Shown piece by piece: positions 46,206 through 59,989 of a stretch of DNA of 64,000 nt; position 1 is the first letter of the stretch; each line of letters starts with the position of its first letter. The stretch spans positions 755,001 through 819,000 of the forward strand of contig JACVTC010000057.1 in NCBI GenBank assembly GCA_016946835.1, written 5' to 3'. A program made the translations under genes and the position numbers. Source of the stretch: Neocallimastix lanati (nom. inval.) (taxonomy: Eukaryota > Neocallimastigomycota > Neocallimastigomycetes > Neocallimastigales > Neocallimastigaceae). The notes beneath the pieces were generated by a model. That model was not told the DNA's origin, did not search any database, and saw only the letters and a list, made by a program, of their open reading frames with translations.

Positions 46206-46424
46206 AAAATAATATTAAATATTTTTATTAATAACTTTTGTATCTATATCATTAATTTTGTGAATACCATAAAATCAATAAACATAGAAAGCTATAAAAA
46301 AAAAAATAAATTTTTTCTAAAACTTTTATTTAAATATTTAATTTTTAAAGAATATTTTATTTTTAAAAGAATATTTAACTTTTAAAGAATATTTTGTTTT
46401 TAAAGATTATTCTATTTTTAAATA

Positions 46425-46465
<41 letters not shown>

Positions 46466-48592
46466 AAATTTATAAAAATCTCAATATTTGTTTATTTACT
46501 AATTATATTTATATGAAGCAAAAAGCTTAATTTTTTAAGAATAAATAATTTAATGATATTTTATACATTACAAAATATATTTGATGGATCATACATAATT
46601 CAATACATTCAATACATGTTTTCATCTTAACTATATAAAAGAGGCTTATATAAATAAAAAAAATTGTTTAAACTATATTCATAAACGATATATTATTATA
46701 ATAATTTATTTAATATTTAAAAATATAATAAAAAGTTGTAATAAAATAAAAATTTTAATTAAAATACTAAATTCCTAACAGAAATAAATATAAAGGATTA
46801 TAAAAACAAAAGAATTTTTAGGGATAGTGCATCTCACAATGTGGCGTATTTTCATATATAGTTTGTTTTGTAATAATTAAATGAATAATAATTAAATAAA
46901 TATTAATATTCAATTATAAAAATAATTTTTTTATAATTCTTTTTTAATTGAATCTATTATTATTCCTTTTGAAATATTTATTTAATAATATTTAATTATA
47001 AAAATAAGTTATTATTTCGTTTGAAATAATTATTTAATAATATTTAATTGCAAAAAAATATTATTATTTTTTTAAGATAATAACATATTTTTAAACTTTT
47101 ATTTATATAAAAATATTGGATTTTTTTTATTAAGAATTTTGTAAGTATTAATTAATTGTAATTCGACAAATTTTATTGATCATTTTAAATAGTAATATTT
47201 AAAATGATCATTAAAAAATAAAAAAAAATAAGTAATTAATTTTTATTTTTTAATCAATAATTTTAATATTAAATCTCCTAAACACTTCAACCATAAATCA
47301 AAGAATTCATTTCTTTTTTCTTTTTTTAATGGAATTTCCATATTTATATAATATTTAAAGTATTTATTTCATCAGTTCGTCTTATTTTTTTTTTCCTTAT
47401 TATTATTATATATTTAAATATATTTATTTATTTATTTATTTATTTTAATTACACATTTAAATATATTGCAATTTTTCTTTATTATTTAATTATATATTTA
47501 AATATGTTTATTACATTTTTTTTAATTTATTTAATTTTATATTTAATTATTTAATTATATATTTAGTTATGATTGCATAGAAAACTTAAAAATGTATGGC
47601 TTTATTTTTATAAGTCATATTTCGAAATGCACGATTGAGAAATGCACTTCAAATTTTTAATCTAATTTGACATTATTTATTAAAATTGTTTACTTACTAT
47701 ACTTTTTAAACGCCACATTTTCAAAAATGCAAAAAATTTTAATTCATATACTTATTTTAAAGATATATAAAACAAAAGTTTTATATTAATGTAAAGAATA
47801 TTTTTTAAAGAATATTTTATTTTTAAAAACATTTAAAGATTTATATATATATATTTTTTTAAGAATCTTTAAATGATATATGATATATTTTTTTATTTTA
47901 TTTCATTTAATAAATAATTATTTTATAATATTTATTAACTTTTATATTTATATCATTAGTTTTATTAATATTTTTATATAGTTTAAACTTTAAAAATAAA
48001 ATATTTTATACAATAAATTGAAAATTTTATATGTCTTTGTGAAAAAACATTTATTGAATATTCTTAAAAATAAGATATTCATTAAAAAATGAAATATATA
48101 ATTTTTGAAAAAAATATTTCTAACCTTTTAAGTTTATTTAATCAATTCATTAATATGTAAAATATCTAAAAATTAAAAGTTTTTTATATTTCTAAAAAAA
48201 AAAAAAAAAAAATTTAAAAAATAAAGTATTTGTTGAAAATTTCAATATATATTTTATAAAATCTACAAAAAATATTCAAAAAAAAAATAAATAAATAAAT
48301 ATAATATAAATTAAAAAGGTTTATATACCTTAAATATATATATATATATATGAAATCTTTAAATATTTATATATATAAAAAAAAAAGATTCCTTAAATAT
48401 TCTTAAAAATAAAATATCCTTTAAAAAAAATCTTTATATTAATATAAAAATAAAATTAGAAGGTTTATATCTTTAAGATAAATTAATATATAAATATATA
48501 AATAAAATATTCTTTAAAAATAAAATATTTAAAGTATTTGAAAAAAAAAAATTTTTTTTTAACCTTCTATGTTTATTTGTTTAAGGTTTTTA
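46206..48592. other. gene-free AT-rich region with TTTTTAAAGAATATT-type dispersed repeats
   Basis: Variants of AAAGAATATTTTATTTTTAAA recur through 46330-46430, 47800-47830 and 48400-48540. An inverted pair AATGTGGCGTATTTT (about 46840) and AAACGCCACATTTTC (about 47706) delimits about 880 bp. A 50-bp tandem (GAAATAATTATTTAATAATATTTAATT) lies near 46975-47060. No coding sequence recognised. Confidence 0.4.
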
Positions 48593-48717
48593 TTAAATTA
48601 TTTATATACAACAGAGTGTCAACCCTGAAAATACAGTAATACAGGCTAGCAGGGCCAATGACTCTGAAGGAGAAGACCATAATTTTTTTCAGATAGTTAA
48701 TTCAAATCCTAATTCAT
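48593..48717 (+). pseudogene. short coding relic of unknown family
   Basis: A GC-richer patch has one open frame reading QQSVNPENTVIQASRAN then DSEGEDHNFFQIVNSNP and a stop. Codon composition is protein-like, but the frame is only about 40 codons and has no ATG. It may be an isolated exon or a transposon scrap. Confidence 0.3.
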
Positions 48718-48816
48718 AAGGAGATGAGGTTTAAATTAATTTATACACTTTATTAAAAAAGCATGTATTTTATAAAAGAATAAATAAATAAAGATTAAAG
48801 TTCACAATAATTGAGG

Positions 48817-48860
<44 letters not shown>

Positions 48861-50359
48861 ATCTATTATTAGATTCAAAAAAAAAAAAAAAATAATTTAT
48901 ATAATATATATACGTCACTTTTGCAGTAACGAAAAATAGAGGACGCCACATTTCATGCATAGTCCCCTTATGAAATGTAACACTCCTTAAGTTAATATAC
49001 AAATAAAAAAGATAATATTTTAAAAATATTCATTAAATATATAAATTATTAGTATTTATATAATTATTTATAAGATGTTATTAGATAAATATCTTTGTTA
49101 TTATTATTATTATAGATTGAAAATAAAAAGTAAAAATAAAAATAAAAATAAAAATTAAATTTAAACTACTATAACCATTATTTTTACTCATAATACTTTA
49201 AATATCATTTAATAAATATAATACATAATATTATACATCTTATTACTTCTTTTAACTTTTTTTTTAAAAAAATAAAAAAAAAAAAAACAATAAAAATTTA
49301 AAACTAATAATTTTACTACTGTAATTAATAAATAATCATTAAAAAATAAAAATAAATTTTACAATTGTAGATAATAAAAAACTATTAAAAAAAGGTAAAG
49401 CCTCGAGATAGTGGATACTTAATTACTATAGGGCAAATGAAATTTTGAGTCTTAAAATGTAATAATTTAAAATTTAATCCTAATGATCTGTCATAGTATT
49501 TGATTATAATATTTTACTAGAATGACAATATATTATATATATTTAGTATTTGGTGTTAAAATAATTATTATTATTATTATTATTATTATTTTTTTTAAAT
49601 CATATATTAAATTTTTTAAATACATTTAATAAATATATTCTTTTATTTACTGGTTTACTTAATACAATGTATTTAATTGTATTAAATATAATATACTTTT
49701 TAAAAAACATAAAAAGATTTTTAATATTTGTTGTTAAGATTTATAGTTTTAATTAATAAGTATAATACAATAATGTTTTACAAAAGTAACCAAAAAATTA
49801 AATAATTTAATTTAAATAAACATTGCTAGTTTCTAAATTTTTTTTTTTTCTTTACGAAAAAATTTTAAAATTTATTTTATTATTTTCTTTTATAAAGATG
49901 AAAAAAAAATTTTGAATAATAATAAATAAACAAAAATAGTATAAATAATTATATAATATTTTAATGAGAAAATAAATTATTAAATATCATAGTAAATATA
50001 AAAGAAATTTAATAATATTAATATTTAATAAAGAATAATTTGTTATTTATTATAATTATTTTCAACTTGTGAATAAATAATTATTATAATATACCATATC
50101 TACATTATTAAAATATTATTATTACATATCTATTTTTAAATCAGATATTTCTAAAATATCATTAATTTATTATCTAATTACATATTCATATAAATAAATT
50201 AAATTTAGAATAGTTTTTAAATTTTTTGGTGAAAAAAAAAAATTTTATAAATAATCATTTTTTTTTTTAAAACTGTTTATAATACTTTATATAATATTAT
50301 CATATATAATTTATAATATTTTTAATACCAAATAATTCGTAATATCCATATAATTTAAA
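48718..50359. other. gene-free spacer upstream of the ELMO gene
   Basis: A patch at 48915-48995 repeats the GACGCCACATTTCATGC motif seen near 47706. Another, at 49395-49450, has mixed composition (AAAGCCTCGAGATAGTGG). Otherwise homopolymers and ATT runs. The ELMO promoter must lie near the right end. Confidence 0.4.
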
Positions 50360-51224
50360 ATGAATAAAATATCAGAAGACATAATATTAGATAAATACGT
50401 TTATTCATCATCTTTTACATTGAAGATATATAAAATAATAAAATATTTCATAGGAAAATTTTCAAATTCTAGTGAATTATTAAGGACATGTCAAAATAAT
50501 AATCTAAGAGAGGCAAAAATGACATATAGAATAGATCAAATTCTATTTTATTCAAGTAAATTAAAAACTGAAAGAATGAAATTATTAAATGGAACAAAAG
50601 AACAATTAAAAGAGGCTTATGAAGAAATATTAAGAAAAAAGAAATTTTATAATAATAATGTTGAAAAAACGTAAATATTATTTAATATATAAATCTTAAA
50701 CTTATAAATAATTTAATATTATTTAAATTTTAATGTATTCTTAAAGTAAAATTTTAATATCAAAATAATATTTTTTTTTTTTTTTTGAAAAAACTATAAA
50801 GTGTTGAAGCAAAGGTGTTAATGAAATGTATATTAAGATTAAAAGAAACATATGACTTACAAACAGTATTAACAAAAATGGCAAATCAAGCATATGATTC
50901 AAATAATCAAGAACACGAAGATAAATTAATGAAAGTATGTAAAAAAAATATATATACATTTTTTTTATTTATTTATTTATTTATTTAGTTATTATTATTA
51001 TTTTATTTTAAAATATATAAAATAAATTAACACTAAAACTAAATTGTTTGTAATAAATATTTAATAAAATAGTTGTGGACATTATTAAAAGGTGATGAAG
51101 TTTTATCTTCAAGAAAATCAGAACAATGGCAAACAATTGGATTTCAAGGAGTTGACCCAGCAACTGATTTTAGGGGAATGGGTAAGTTTAATAAATAAAT
51201 AAAAATAAATAAATAAATAAATGA

Positions 51225-51270
<46 letters not shown>

Positions 51271-51933
51271 GTAATAATAATAATAATAATAAGATTTAAA
51301 ATCAGAATTTGCTTTATTTATATAATTGTCAAACTATTTAATATTTTTTTTTTTTCTTAAAAAAATATAATTTATCAATTATTTAAATATAATATTAATT
51401 TATAAATTTAAATATTGTTTATTTAATTTTTGAATAAAGGTATTCTTGGTCTTGACCAATTAATATATTTTGCTCAAAACTTTAATGAAACAGCAAAACA
51501 TATTTTGGATTGTTCACATCATAAGTATTCATGGTATTCTTTTGCTATTACTGGTATTAATTTAACGGCTCTTGCCTTAGAATTAACTCGTGGAAGATAT
51601 TTACAATATTATTTAATAAGTCATGAAGCATCTATTGAATCATTTAATGAATTTTATTGTAAGTTTATATTATAATATTTTATTTAGGATGACAGAATAA
51701 AAAAATGATAAGTTATACTAATTAATTTTTAAATTTTTATTATATTAATATATAATATATTATCAAATATAGGTTATTTATTTGCCGAATTTAATAATTA
51801 CTGGTTTAAAAGACCTGAACCAGTTACTGTGATGAACTTTAATGAAGTTTTTAAAGATTTCAAAATGAAAATTATTGAACGTTTAATTAATCAAACTCCA
51901 ATAATCGTAGATACAGAAAAAAAGAAGTATTAA
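50360..51933 (+). CDS. ELMO/CED-12 domain protein (ELMOD-like)
   Basis: Five exons: 50360..50670, 50802..50934, 51073..51181, 51440..51658 and 51773..51933. Donors are GTAAAT, GTATGT, GTAAGT and GTAAGT; acceptors AAAG, ATAG, AAAG and ATAG; phases 2, 0, 1 and 1. The sum is 933 nt, 310 residues, stop TAA. The ELMO domain occupies about residues 110-290. It has the hallmark WQTIGFQGVDPATDFRGMG (167-185), ILGLDQLIYF, WYSFAITGINLTALAL and the C-terminal LFAEFNNYWF. Arg182 in DFRGMG corresponds to the conserved Arg that ELMOD proteins use to stimulate GTP hydrolysis by Arf/Arl GTPases. Stand-alone ELMO proteins of this size are Arf/Arl GAPs in animals and protists; ELMO1 types instead work with DOCK on Rac. 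With no PH or armadillo part here, the ELMOD reading is preferred. The first 105 residues are helical and unassigned. Confidence 0.93.
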
Positions 51934-52786
51934 AATTATTATTAAATCAAATAAGGAAAAAAAATGTATAATAACGGATAAAAGATTTAATAATAATAGT
52001 AATTTTAATGAATGAATTAATATATAAAAGATAATTAAATATTTTAATATAAATCTTTTATATATACGAACATCTTATAAAGTAATAGTTTAATTTATCA
52101 AATAGCGATTAATTTATGATCAATAATATCACTTAGGCATTAAAATTATAGAGAAATAATAAATAAAAAAAAAAAAAAAAAAAAAAAAGGAAATAAAAAT
52201 TGAAATGACAAATTAGAAAAAAGTAAAAAAATAAAAAAAGAAAAAATAAAAAAAAAAATAAAAAAATGAAAAATAGATAATAATAATAATAAAAGAAAGA
52301 ATGAATTAGAATAATAAAATAATGATAATAATGAAAAAAAAAATCATAAAAAAATAAAAATAAAAAAAAAATTGTATTAAAGAAAAATAAGTAAAATAAA
52401 ACCTGATAACATAAAATAAAATCAAATAAGAATAAAAAATAGAAAATAAAAGTAAAAAAGGAAAATAAAAACAAATCAAAAATATAAAGTAAAAATTAAA
52501 CGAAAACAGAAATAAAAAAAACTCCTAAAGTTTTTTTCATTATTATTTCCATTTTTTTTTTTTTTTTTTTTTTAATATCTAATATTTGATATTTATCTAT
52601 ATATATCTATATATAATATTTTTTTTTTTAAAATGTGTGTTTTAGCTTTAATTAATTAATTCATTAATAAAATATTAATTTACCTTATTATTATTATTAT
52701 TATTATTAAATGCAATTCTATTTATATTTTTTTATCTTACTGTATTTTTTTTTTATTGTATATAATTTATTTATTTATTTATTTAT

Positions 52787-52817
<31 letters not shown>

Positions 52818-54249
52818 TTATTTCTTTATAATTATTTTTAGAATTCTTATAAAATTATCATATATAAAATATATAAAATAAGATTAGATAAATTAAAATT
52901 TATAATAAAATTATAATAAAAAAAAAAAATAATAATAAAAAAAAATAATAATAATAAAAAAAAAAAAAAAATAAATAAATTAAATAAAATAAAAAAAAAA
53001 AAAATAAAATATAGTAAAATAAAGTAATAACAACATAAAAAAATCAAAATATAAATGATTAACGAAATTACATATATATATATATATATAATTTCGTTAA
53101 ATAACTGTTATAGTTTTTCAAAAAATTTAAAAATGTTAATATGAAAATGATATATACATCATGGACTGTAGTAAAAAAAATAATCAAATAAATTTAAATT
53201 GATTTATTTCATTTACTGATTTATTTGATTTATTTGATATATTTATTATTTTTGTTATAAAAAAAAAATTCTTATATTTTTTTTTTTTTTTTTAATTTAT
53301 TATATCCTATAGTTAATCATTATTATATATTATTATTTTAATTAACAAGATATAAGGAAAATTTTAATTATAATTTTTTTTTTTTTTATATTTATATTTT
53401 TATTTTAAATGTCTCTTAATATGGATAATTCTTATTAAATCATGAATAAAAAATATCTTCGGATTTGGGTCATTGTAAAAAATTGTAAAAAAAAAAAAAT
53501 TATTATATATTAAAGTTTTATATATAATCTTTGATAGTTATAAAATATATATATGTATATTTTATTTTTTTCTTTTTTAATTAATTAATTAATTAATTAA
53601 TAATTAAGTGTTATTAGATTTTAAACTGATTAAAATGTAAAGAATTGATTATATGCTATAATAATAACATTATTATATAAAATTTAACATATCAAGTGGT
53701 CATCTATATTAAAGTTAAAATTAGAATTTATTAAAAGTAGTATAATATTAAAGGTCATTTTTACAATAGTCTTTTAAAATAAATAAATAAAAAAAAAAAT
53801 AATATCAATAAAAATATTATTTTATTATTTATTTATTTTAAAGTGTATAAAGGTATTATTAATTAGTGAGAATTTGTTATTAAAAACAAACAAACAAAAA
53901 AAAAAAAAAAAAAAAATAAATTTATTATAATAGAAATATTCTTTAATTATTTTTTTTGTAAAAATAATGAGTTCCTGTTTATTTTTTATTATAATTATTT
54001 GGATCATAATAAGTTCTATGGGGATGTTTTTCTTTTAAACGTGAAGATCAGTAATTTTCTAACTGGACGATCTTCTTTTCAATTAGAAATCATTTCTTTT
54101 ATGTGGAGTTTCCTATTATTTATATATATATATTCCAACTTAAACTTTTGATATGCTGGGCTCAACTGGTATTTTTTATTCTTAAGCTTTTTGAAACAAA
54201 AATAATACACAAAGGACAAAAAAAATACTAATACTAGATTACAAAATTT

Positions 54250-54284
<35 letters not shown>

Positions 54285-54769
54285 GATATAATTTCTATAA
54301 ATACGTATAAATAGGTTAATATATAAAAGTTAATTATTACATACAATTAATAATATAAATAAGAAAATTAATTTATATTTGCATTGATTGAATTTTGATA
54401 ATAACTTTAATTTTGAATTTAAATCTAAAAAAAAAAAAAAAAAAAAGTAAAAATAAAATATAAAAAAAAATAAAAAAAAGATTAATAACTTTTATCATAA
54501 TTTAAAAACTGTTGTTTAAATTATTTATTTAAAATATATATATTTTAATTAAAATACAAAAAAAAAAAAAAAAAAAATTATTTAATAAATAATTATTCAA
54601 TTGGTTAAATATTAATTATTCATTAGTATTAATAATAACCAATTGTGTGATTTTTACATCTTTATATATAGTATTAATTCTTTTATACTTTTTTATTAAA
54701 AATTGTTAATTTTTAATAATATCTATATTCTTCTTAAATATATATATTATATAAAAAAGCAAGATAGAA
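51934..54769. other. gene-free spacer after the ELMO gene
   Basis: 52160-52500 is A-rich with mixed AAAAT runs. Homopolymers follow. A perfect palindrome at 53059-53100 is listed separately. A patch of ordinary composition at 54005-54165 contains GAAGATC and GATCTTC as an inverted pair 30 bases apart. I considered a small RNA there but could not support a class. Confidence 0.4.
53059..53100. repeat. perfect palindrome, possible cruciform or terminator-like hairpin
   Basis: TTAACGAAATTA at the left and TAATTTCGTTAA at the right, with an AT dinucleotide run between that is itself self-complementary. The whole 42-bp stretch can therefore fold back almost completely. Confidence 0.7.
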
Positions 54770-55160
54770 TAATAGGTTAATGATGATGATGTCCTTATTA
54801 TTGAATGAGTATTATCTGAATTTAATTCGGTGGCTTCTATTGCATTGGAAAAGGCTTCTTAAGTAGATGTTGTTGAAGAATCATCAAAGGTTATATATTA
54901 GGGGTAGTTTTTTAAGTTAATGAAGTACTGAAAGGAAAAAATGATGATGATGATAATGCTAATGTTATGGAATTGGAAGATAATGAAAAAAAAATAAATA
55001 TAATGCTTTTTTGATACTCGAAGATGATGATGATAGTAAATATAGGTAAAATAGGATAATGACAATATTGATGTACTAGAAAAATATAATAAAATTAAAT
55101 GTACTTCTAAATTTTTATAAAAGAAAAAATTTTCTAATGCAAATTCAAAATTTGATTTTA
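54770..55160 (+). pseudogene. decayed acidic gene fragment with SIM-like motif
   Basis: Discontinuous peptide pieces: VNDDDVLIIE then stop, LSEFNSVASIALEKAS, VDVVEESSKVIY, VMELEDNEKKIN and LILEDDDDSKYR. Acidic codons and VLIIE/LILEDDDD blocks resemble the middle of the giant gene (DDDILLIENVN), so it may be a broken relative. Stops in every frame; no splice pattern rescues it. Confidence 0.4.
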
Positions 55161-55680
55161 CCTTCTTTAATGTAAAGAGAACTAAATCAATATATATATA
55201 TATATATATATTTTTTACTATATAAAGAACTTAAAATAATTAAACAATAAATATGATATTAAAATTGAAAAAAAAAAAAATAGTTTTATTTCAATTGACA
55301 TGAAAAAAAAAATTTTTTTTTTTTTTTTTATTATATGTTACATTTGTTTCCTCAATTTTTTTTTTTTTTTTTTTAGTTCAAATTTTGAAACTTTAAATTT
55401 TAATTAAAATTTAATTTTTAATTAATATTTAATTTCTTATTTTCTACCTTATTTTATTTTTATTTTTATTTTTCTCCATTTTTAAATTACAATAATAGTA
55501 TATTAATTATAATTAATAGTAAAAAAAAAAAAAAAAAAAAAAAGATATTTTTTATTTTTATTTTTATTTTTTTTTTAATAAAAACTTAATCAATTAAAAA
55601 AAAAGATATTAGATATATACACATGTATTACATGTATTGATTAATCTTTTAGAAATATATATATTTATTTATTTTAATTT

Positions 55681-55738
<58 letters not shown>

Positions 55739-55936
55739 TTTTATTTAAATATTCATTAATTATAATTTTTTTAAATTAAAATTTTATCATTCTTCCTTTT
55801 TTTTTTTTTTTTTTTTTTTTTATTTAAAATATATATATATATATATATAATTTATTATACTTTGTACTTTTAATAATTACTATATTTTATCGAATAATAC
55901 AAAAGATAATTGAAATAATTGAAATAGAAGAAAGAG

Positions 55937-55988
<52 letters not shown>

Positions 55989-56028
55989 TTACAAGAGTTA
56001 TAGTGTTAGATAAAATAAGCCATTAAAG
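55161..56028. other. upstream region of the LRR gene
   Basis: Very long T-tracts (55682-55737, 55798-55821) and A-tract (55941-55978). AT dinucleotide runs at 55193-55211 and 55830-55849. No gene. Confidence 0.6.
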
Positions 56029-56405
56029 ATGATTATAAATGGAAGGAGATTAGGTATTTTCTTAATGGCCATAAGTTGTGCTTTAGCCGATGCACAGGAT
56101 GAATGTAGCTTTGTTAATAAATTATTAGGAAAAGATGACTCATTTGATTGCTGTAGTTTAGGATATCCAAAAATAAAGTGTTCAAAAGATCATATTACAT
56201 ACATGTAATAAAGTTTTAATATTTATTCTTTTTATATTATATTTTTAAATTTTAATTTGATGAAAAATCTATCATTCTATCTATCAATTTTATTATATTA
56301 TATTTATTAATGTCACATTCATAACTATATATTATTTTATATAAATATATTAAATATTGGTATTTTAATACAAATATATATATGTATATAAGAAATTAAT
56401 TATAT

Positions 56406-56438
<33 letters not shown>

Positions 56439-56632
56439 TTCATATAAAATCCAATAACAATATGTCAATAATGTCAATATACGTTTAAATATTGAAATTA
56501 ACAAAAAATTTTTTTGATAATGAAAAAAAAAAAAAAAAATAATAATTATGATATATATAAAAATAATCTATATTGTATATATTTTGTGATACGGAAAATT
56601 TATTAATGAAAACAAAAACAAAAACAAACAAA

Positions 56633-56666
<34 letters not shown>

Positions 56667-56969
56667 GACCTTCATAGCAATAATATTAAAACAGAGTTTC
56701 CTAATTCATTTGGTCAATTAACTAAATTGGTAATTTTGTAAATAGAGCATTTTTTGTTATTATTAAATTTTATTTTATTTTATTTTATATTATTTTTTTT
56801 GTAAAGAAAAAGTTCAATGAAATATATAAATATGTATTATGTATTATTAATATTATTAATATTATTGATCTATTAATTTTTAATTATTGTTTGATTATTA
56901 ATAATTTATATTATTTTATCATTTTTTTTTAATATATAATTTTTTGATATATTAAATTTTAATAATTAT

Positions 56970-57006
<37 letters not shown>

Positions 57007-57555
57007 AACAAAACTATGATATAATTTAATTAATAAAACAGAAATCTTAGTGATAATGAAATTTCAGGAAGTCTTCCGAGCGACATAAAAAATTTGAAAA
57101 GTCTTTTTGAATTGTAATAAATAATTTTCATTATAAATTATTTTAATATTTTAAAAATTAATAATAATAATAATTCTAATTATTATTATTATTATAATTA
57201 TTATTAATTTGAAATCTATTAATATAGAAATTTAAGTTCAAATCAAATTTCTGGTGTTATTCCTGAAAGCATATCAGAATTACAAAGTTTAAAGACTTTG
57301 TAAGTAAAATTTATTAAATTAGATATTAAAAATATTTTTCTTAAAAAAAAAAAAAAAAAAATAAAAAAATAAAATAAAATAAAATATAATAAAATAAAAA
57401 AAGAATAACAGTAATATTAATTTATATTAATTAATTTATAAATTTTCTATATTAGAAATCTATCTAATAATAATATATCCAGTTTTACAAAAGAAATCAC
57501 CAAAATTCCGTTATTAACAGATCTGTAAGTATATACAAATATTTATATGTTAAAA

Positions 57556-57592
<37 letters not shown>

Positions 57593-57836
57593 TATAATGA
57601 TAATATCTATTAATATTATAATTGAAAATTATTTTATAAATTTCAATTAAAATTAGTGATCTTAGTGGAAATGAGATTGAAGGAGGTATAATAGAAGAAG
57701 TAAAGAATTTTGAGAATCTTAGAGTATTGTTAGTAATAAAAAAAAAAAAGGACATAAAATAATTGATATATATTTAATAATAAATAAATAGTATTATTAA
57801 ATAGAATGACTATCCTAAAACAAATGAATTCAAATA

Positions 57837-57874
<38 letters not shown>

Positions 57875-58301
57875 TTTAAATAGAAATTTAGGTAGTAATA
57901 AATTAAGTGGTTCAATTCCTGATGCACTAGGAGAAATTAAAAATTTGGTTACACTGTACGAATTAATAATAGTAATAATAATAATAATAATAATAAATTT
58001 ATTAATTAATATTATATTTAAACATTTTTAATAATGGATTAATTATTACAAATAATTATATATAATTATAATATTTTATCATATTATATATTAAAATAGG
58101 AATTTATCTAAAAATAATTTGGATGGTGAAATTCCAGAAGCTATTGGGAAATTAACTAAATTAAAATACCTGTATGTGATATATATAATAATGATAATAA
58201 ATATAGTATTTTTTTTTTAAAAAATATATATATATATATTAAAATAATATGAATAATATTACCTTTATGAAACTAATTAAAACACAATATACATGATAAT
58301 A

Positions 58302-58336
<35 letters not shown>

Positions 58337-58932
58337 TTGTTTTTAAAAAGTTTACTTAACGGTAATAAACTTTCAGGAGATATTCCAACTTCATCATTAA
58401 AAATACTTACTATGACTGGAGTGTAAAGAAATAAATATTTTTAAATTATATATATTTATATAATATAATAAAATATTTATCATTAAAATATTATAAATTA
58501 TTATTTTTTATAGTTTTATTAATTTTTTTTCTCTTTCTTAAATATTATTATTAATATAATAATTATTATAGTGATTTATCTGACAATATTCTATTAAGTG
58601 GTAAAATTCCGGATTTTTCGTATACTACTATAGATCATGAATGTGTATATACAAATACAAACTTATGTTATACCAAAAAAGAAAAGGATTCTAAATGTAA
58701 ATATACTAATTATGAGTGTTCAACCTGTTCTGAAAATGCTAAAGTAGATAGTAATGGTGTTTGTGTATGTAATCGAAATTACTCTGGTTTAGGTTACATT
58801 ACTTGTACTTCAAGTGTAGATGATAATGATCTTAATGATGAAGATAATGCAGCAAACTTTAGAACTTCACTCCAATCTCTAACTATCGCTACAATGATTT
58901 TCATTGTTTCTTATATTCTTTATCTTATGTAG
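56029..58932 (+). CDS. leucine-rich-repeat cell-surface protein, one exon per repeat, GPI-like C-terminus
   Basis: Ten exons: 56029..56204, 56666..56737, 57042..57113, 57228..57299, 57456..57524, 57657..57728, 57884..57955, 58100..58171, 58351..58422 and 58572..58932. All nine introns are phase 2. The sum is 1110 nt, 369 residues, stop TAG. Seven of the eight internal exons are exactly 72 nt and one is 69, each giving one plant-type LRR of 24 (23) residues such as NLSDNEISGSLPSDIKNLKS. Exon 1 has a signal peptide and a Cys-pair N-cap (DECSF...DCCSLGYPKIKC). Exon 10 completes a last LRR and adds a Cys-rich module with EGF-like spacing (CSTCSENAKVDSNGVCVC), an acidic stretch and a hydrophobic tail ending YILYLM, suited to GPI anchoring or a terminal membrane helix. 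It probably acts outside the cell in adhesion or recognition; ligand unknown. Introns are nearly pure AT repeat, several with poly-A just before the acceptor. Confidence 0.92.
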
Positions 58933-59389
58933 ATTATTATATTAAAATTATTAAAAAAAATATATAAAATTTAATAACAATATCTATATCTATATCTATA
59001 TATATAAATTATTAGTTCATTATTATAAAAAATATTTTTTCTTTTTTATTAATTTAGTTATTTATTGATATTATCTATGTAGTTGAAATATTTATAACTT
59101 TTAATTATTATTTTTCATAATAATTTATAAATTCGATTATATCATATTATTGATATAACAACAATATTTCGTATAAATTTATAAATAAAAAAATATTTAT
59201 ATAGTATTAAAATTTCAAAATTATATTATCAACTTTTAATTAAAAAATTTATATTTGAAAGAATATAAATTTAGTAGAGCCATTAATTTTTCTTTTCAAA
59301 AAAACCTTTTGTTCTTTATATATTATTATAACATATTATATTACTTTTTATATAATATTATATATATAAATACATATATATATATATAT

Positions 59390-59438
<49 letters not shown>

Positions 59439-59643
59439 AAAGCATTTAAATTATATTAGAGATATTAAATTGAATTGTTATTACAACGTTTATTCTAAAA
59501 ATTTTATAACCAAAAAAAAAAAAATATTACAATTATCTTATAGTGTAAACTTAATACCAATAAAAGTAATATATATATATATATATATAATTAGTTTATG
59601 GCTAATTAATTATATATTTTTAAATCAAAATTTTATTATTAAA

Positions 59644-59692
<49 letters not shown>

Positions 59693-59989
59693 TTTTTTTA
59701 TAAAATAAATAATAGTTTAATGACGATTTTAGGCTTTTTTAATATCACATTTTAATTTTTTTAAATTTTACTAAATGAGAGAGAGAGGAAATTAAATTAT
59801 TAATTTTTAACTACTATTATTTTCCTATTTTTTTTTTTTTTCCAAATATTAATTTTTCTAATAATAAAAGTTTTTTATAAGAGTATAACTTTAATTTTAA
59901 AATGTTAATCATAAGTTCAATATTTTTTATAAATAAACATAGTAATTTCAATTCCAATAAAGTTATATTTTATATTTAATTATGTAAAA
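58933..59989. other. gene-free spacer downstream of the LRR gene
   Basis: Homopolymers (59394-59437 poly-T), ATT run (59647-59690), TATA dinucleotide runs. Open frames here are Tyr/Ile/Phe noise. Confidence 0.6.

Noticed and set aside
54005..54165. Possible small structured RNA (GAAGATC...GATCTTC stem)
   Set aside because: One short stem only; no snoRNA, snRNA or tRNA signatures that I could match.
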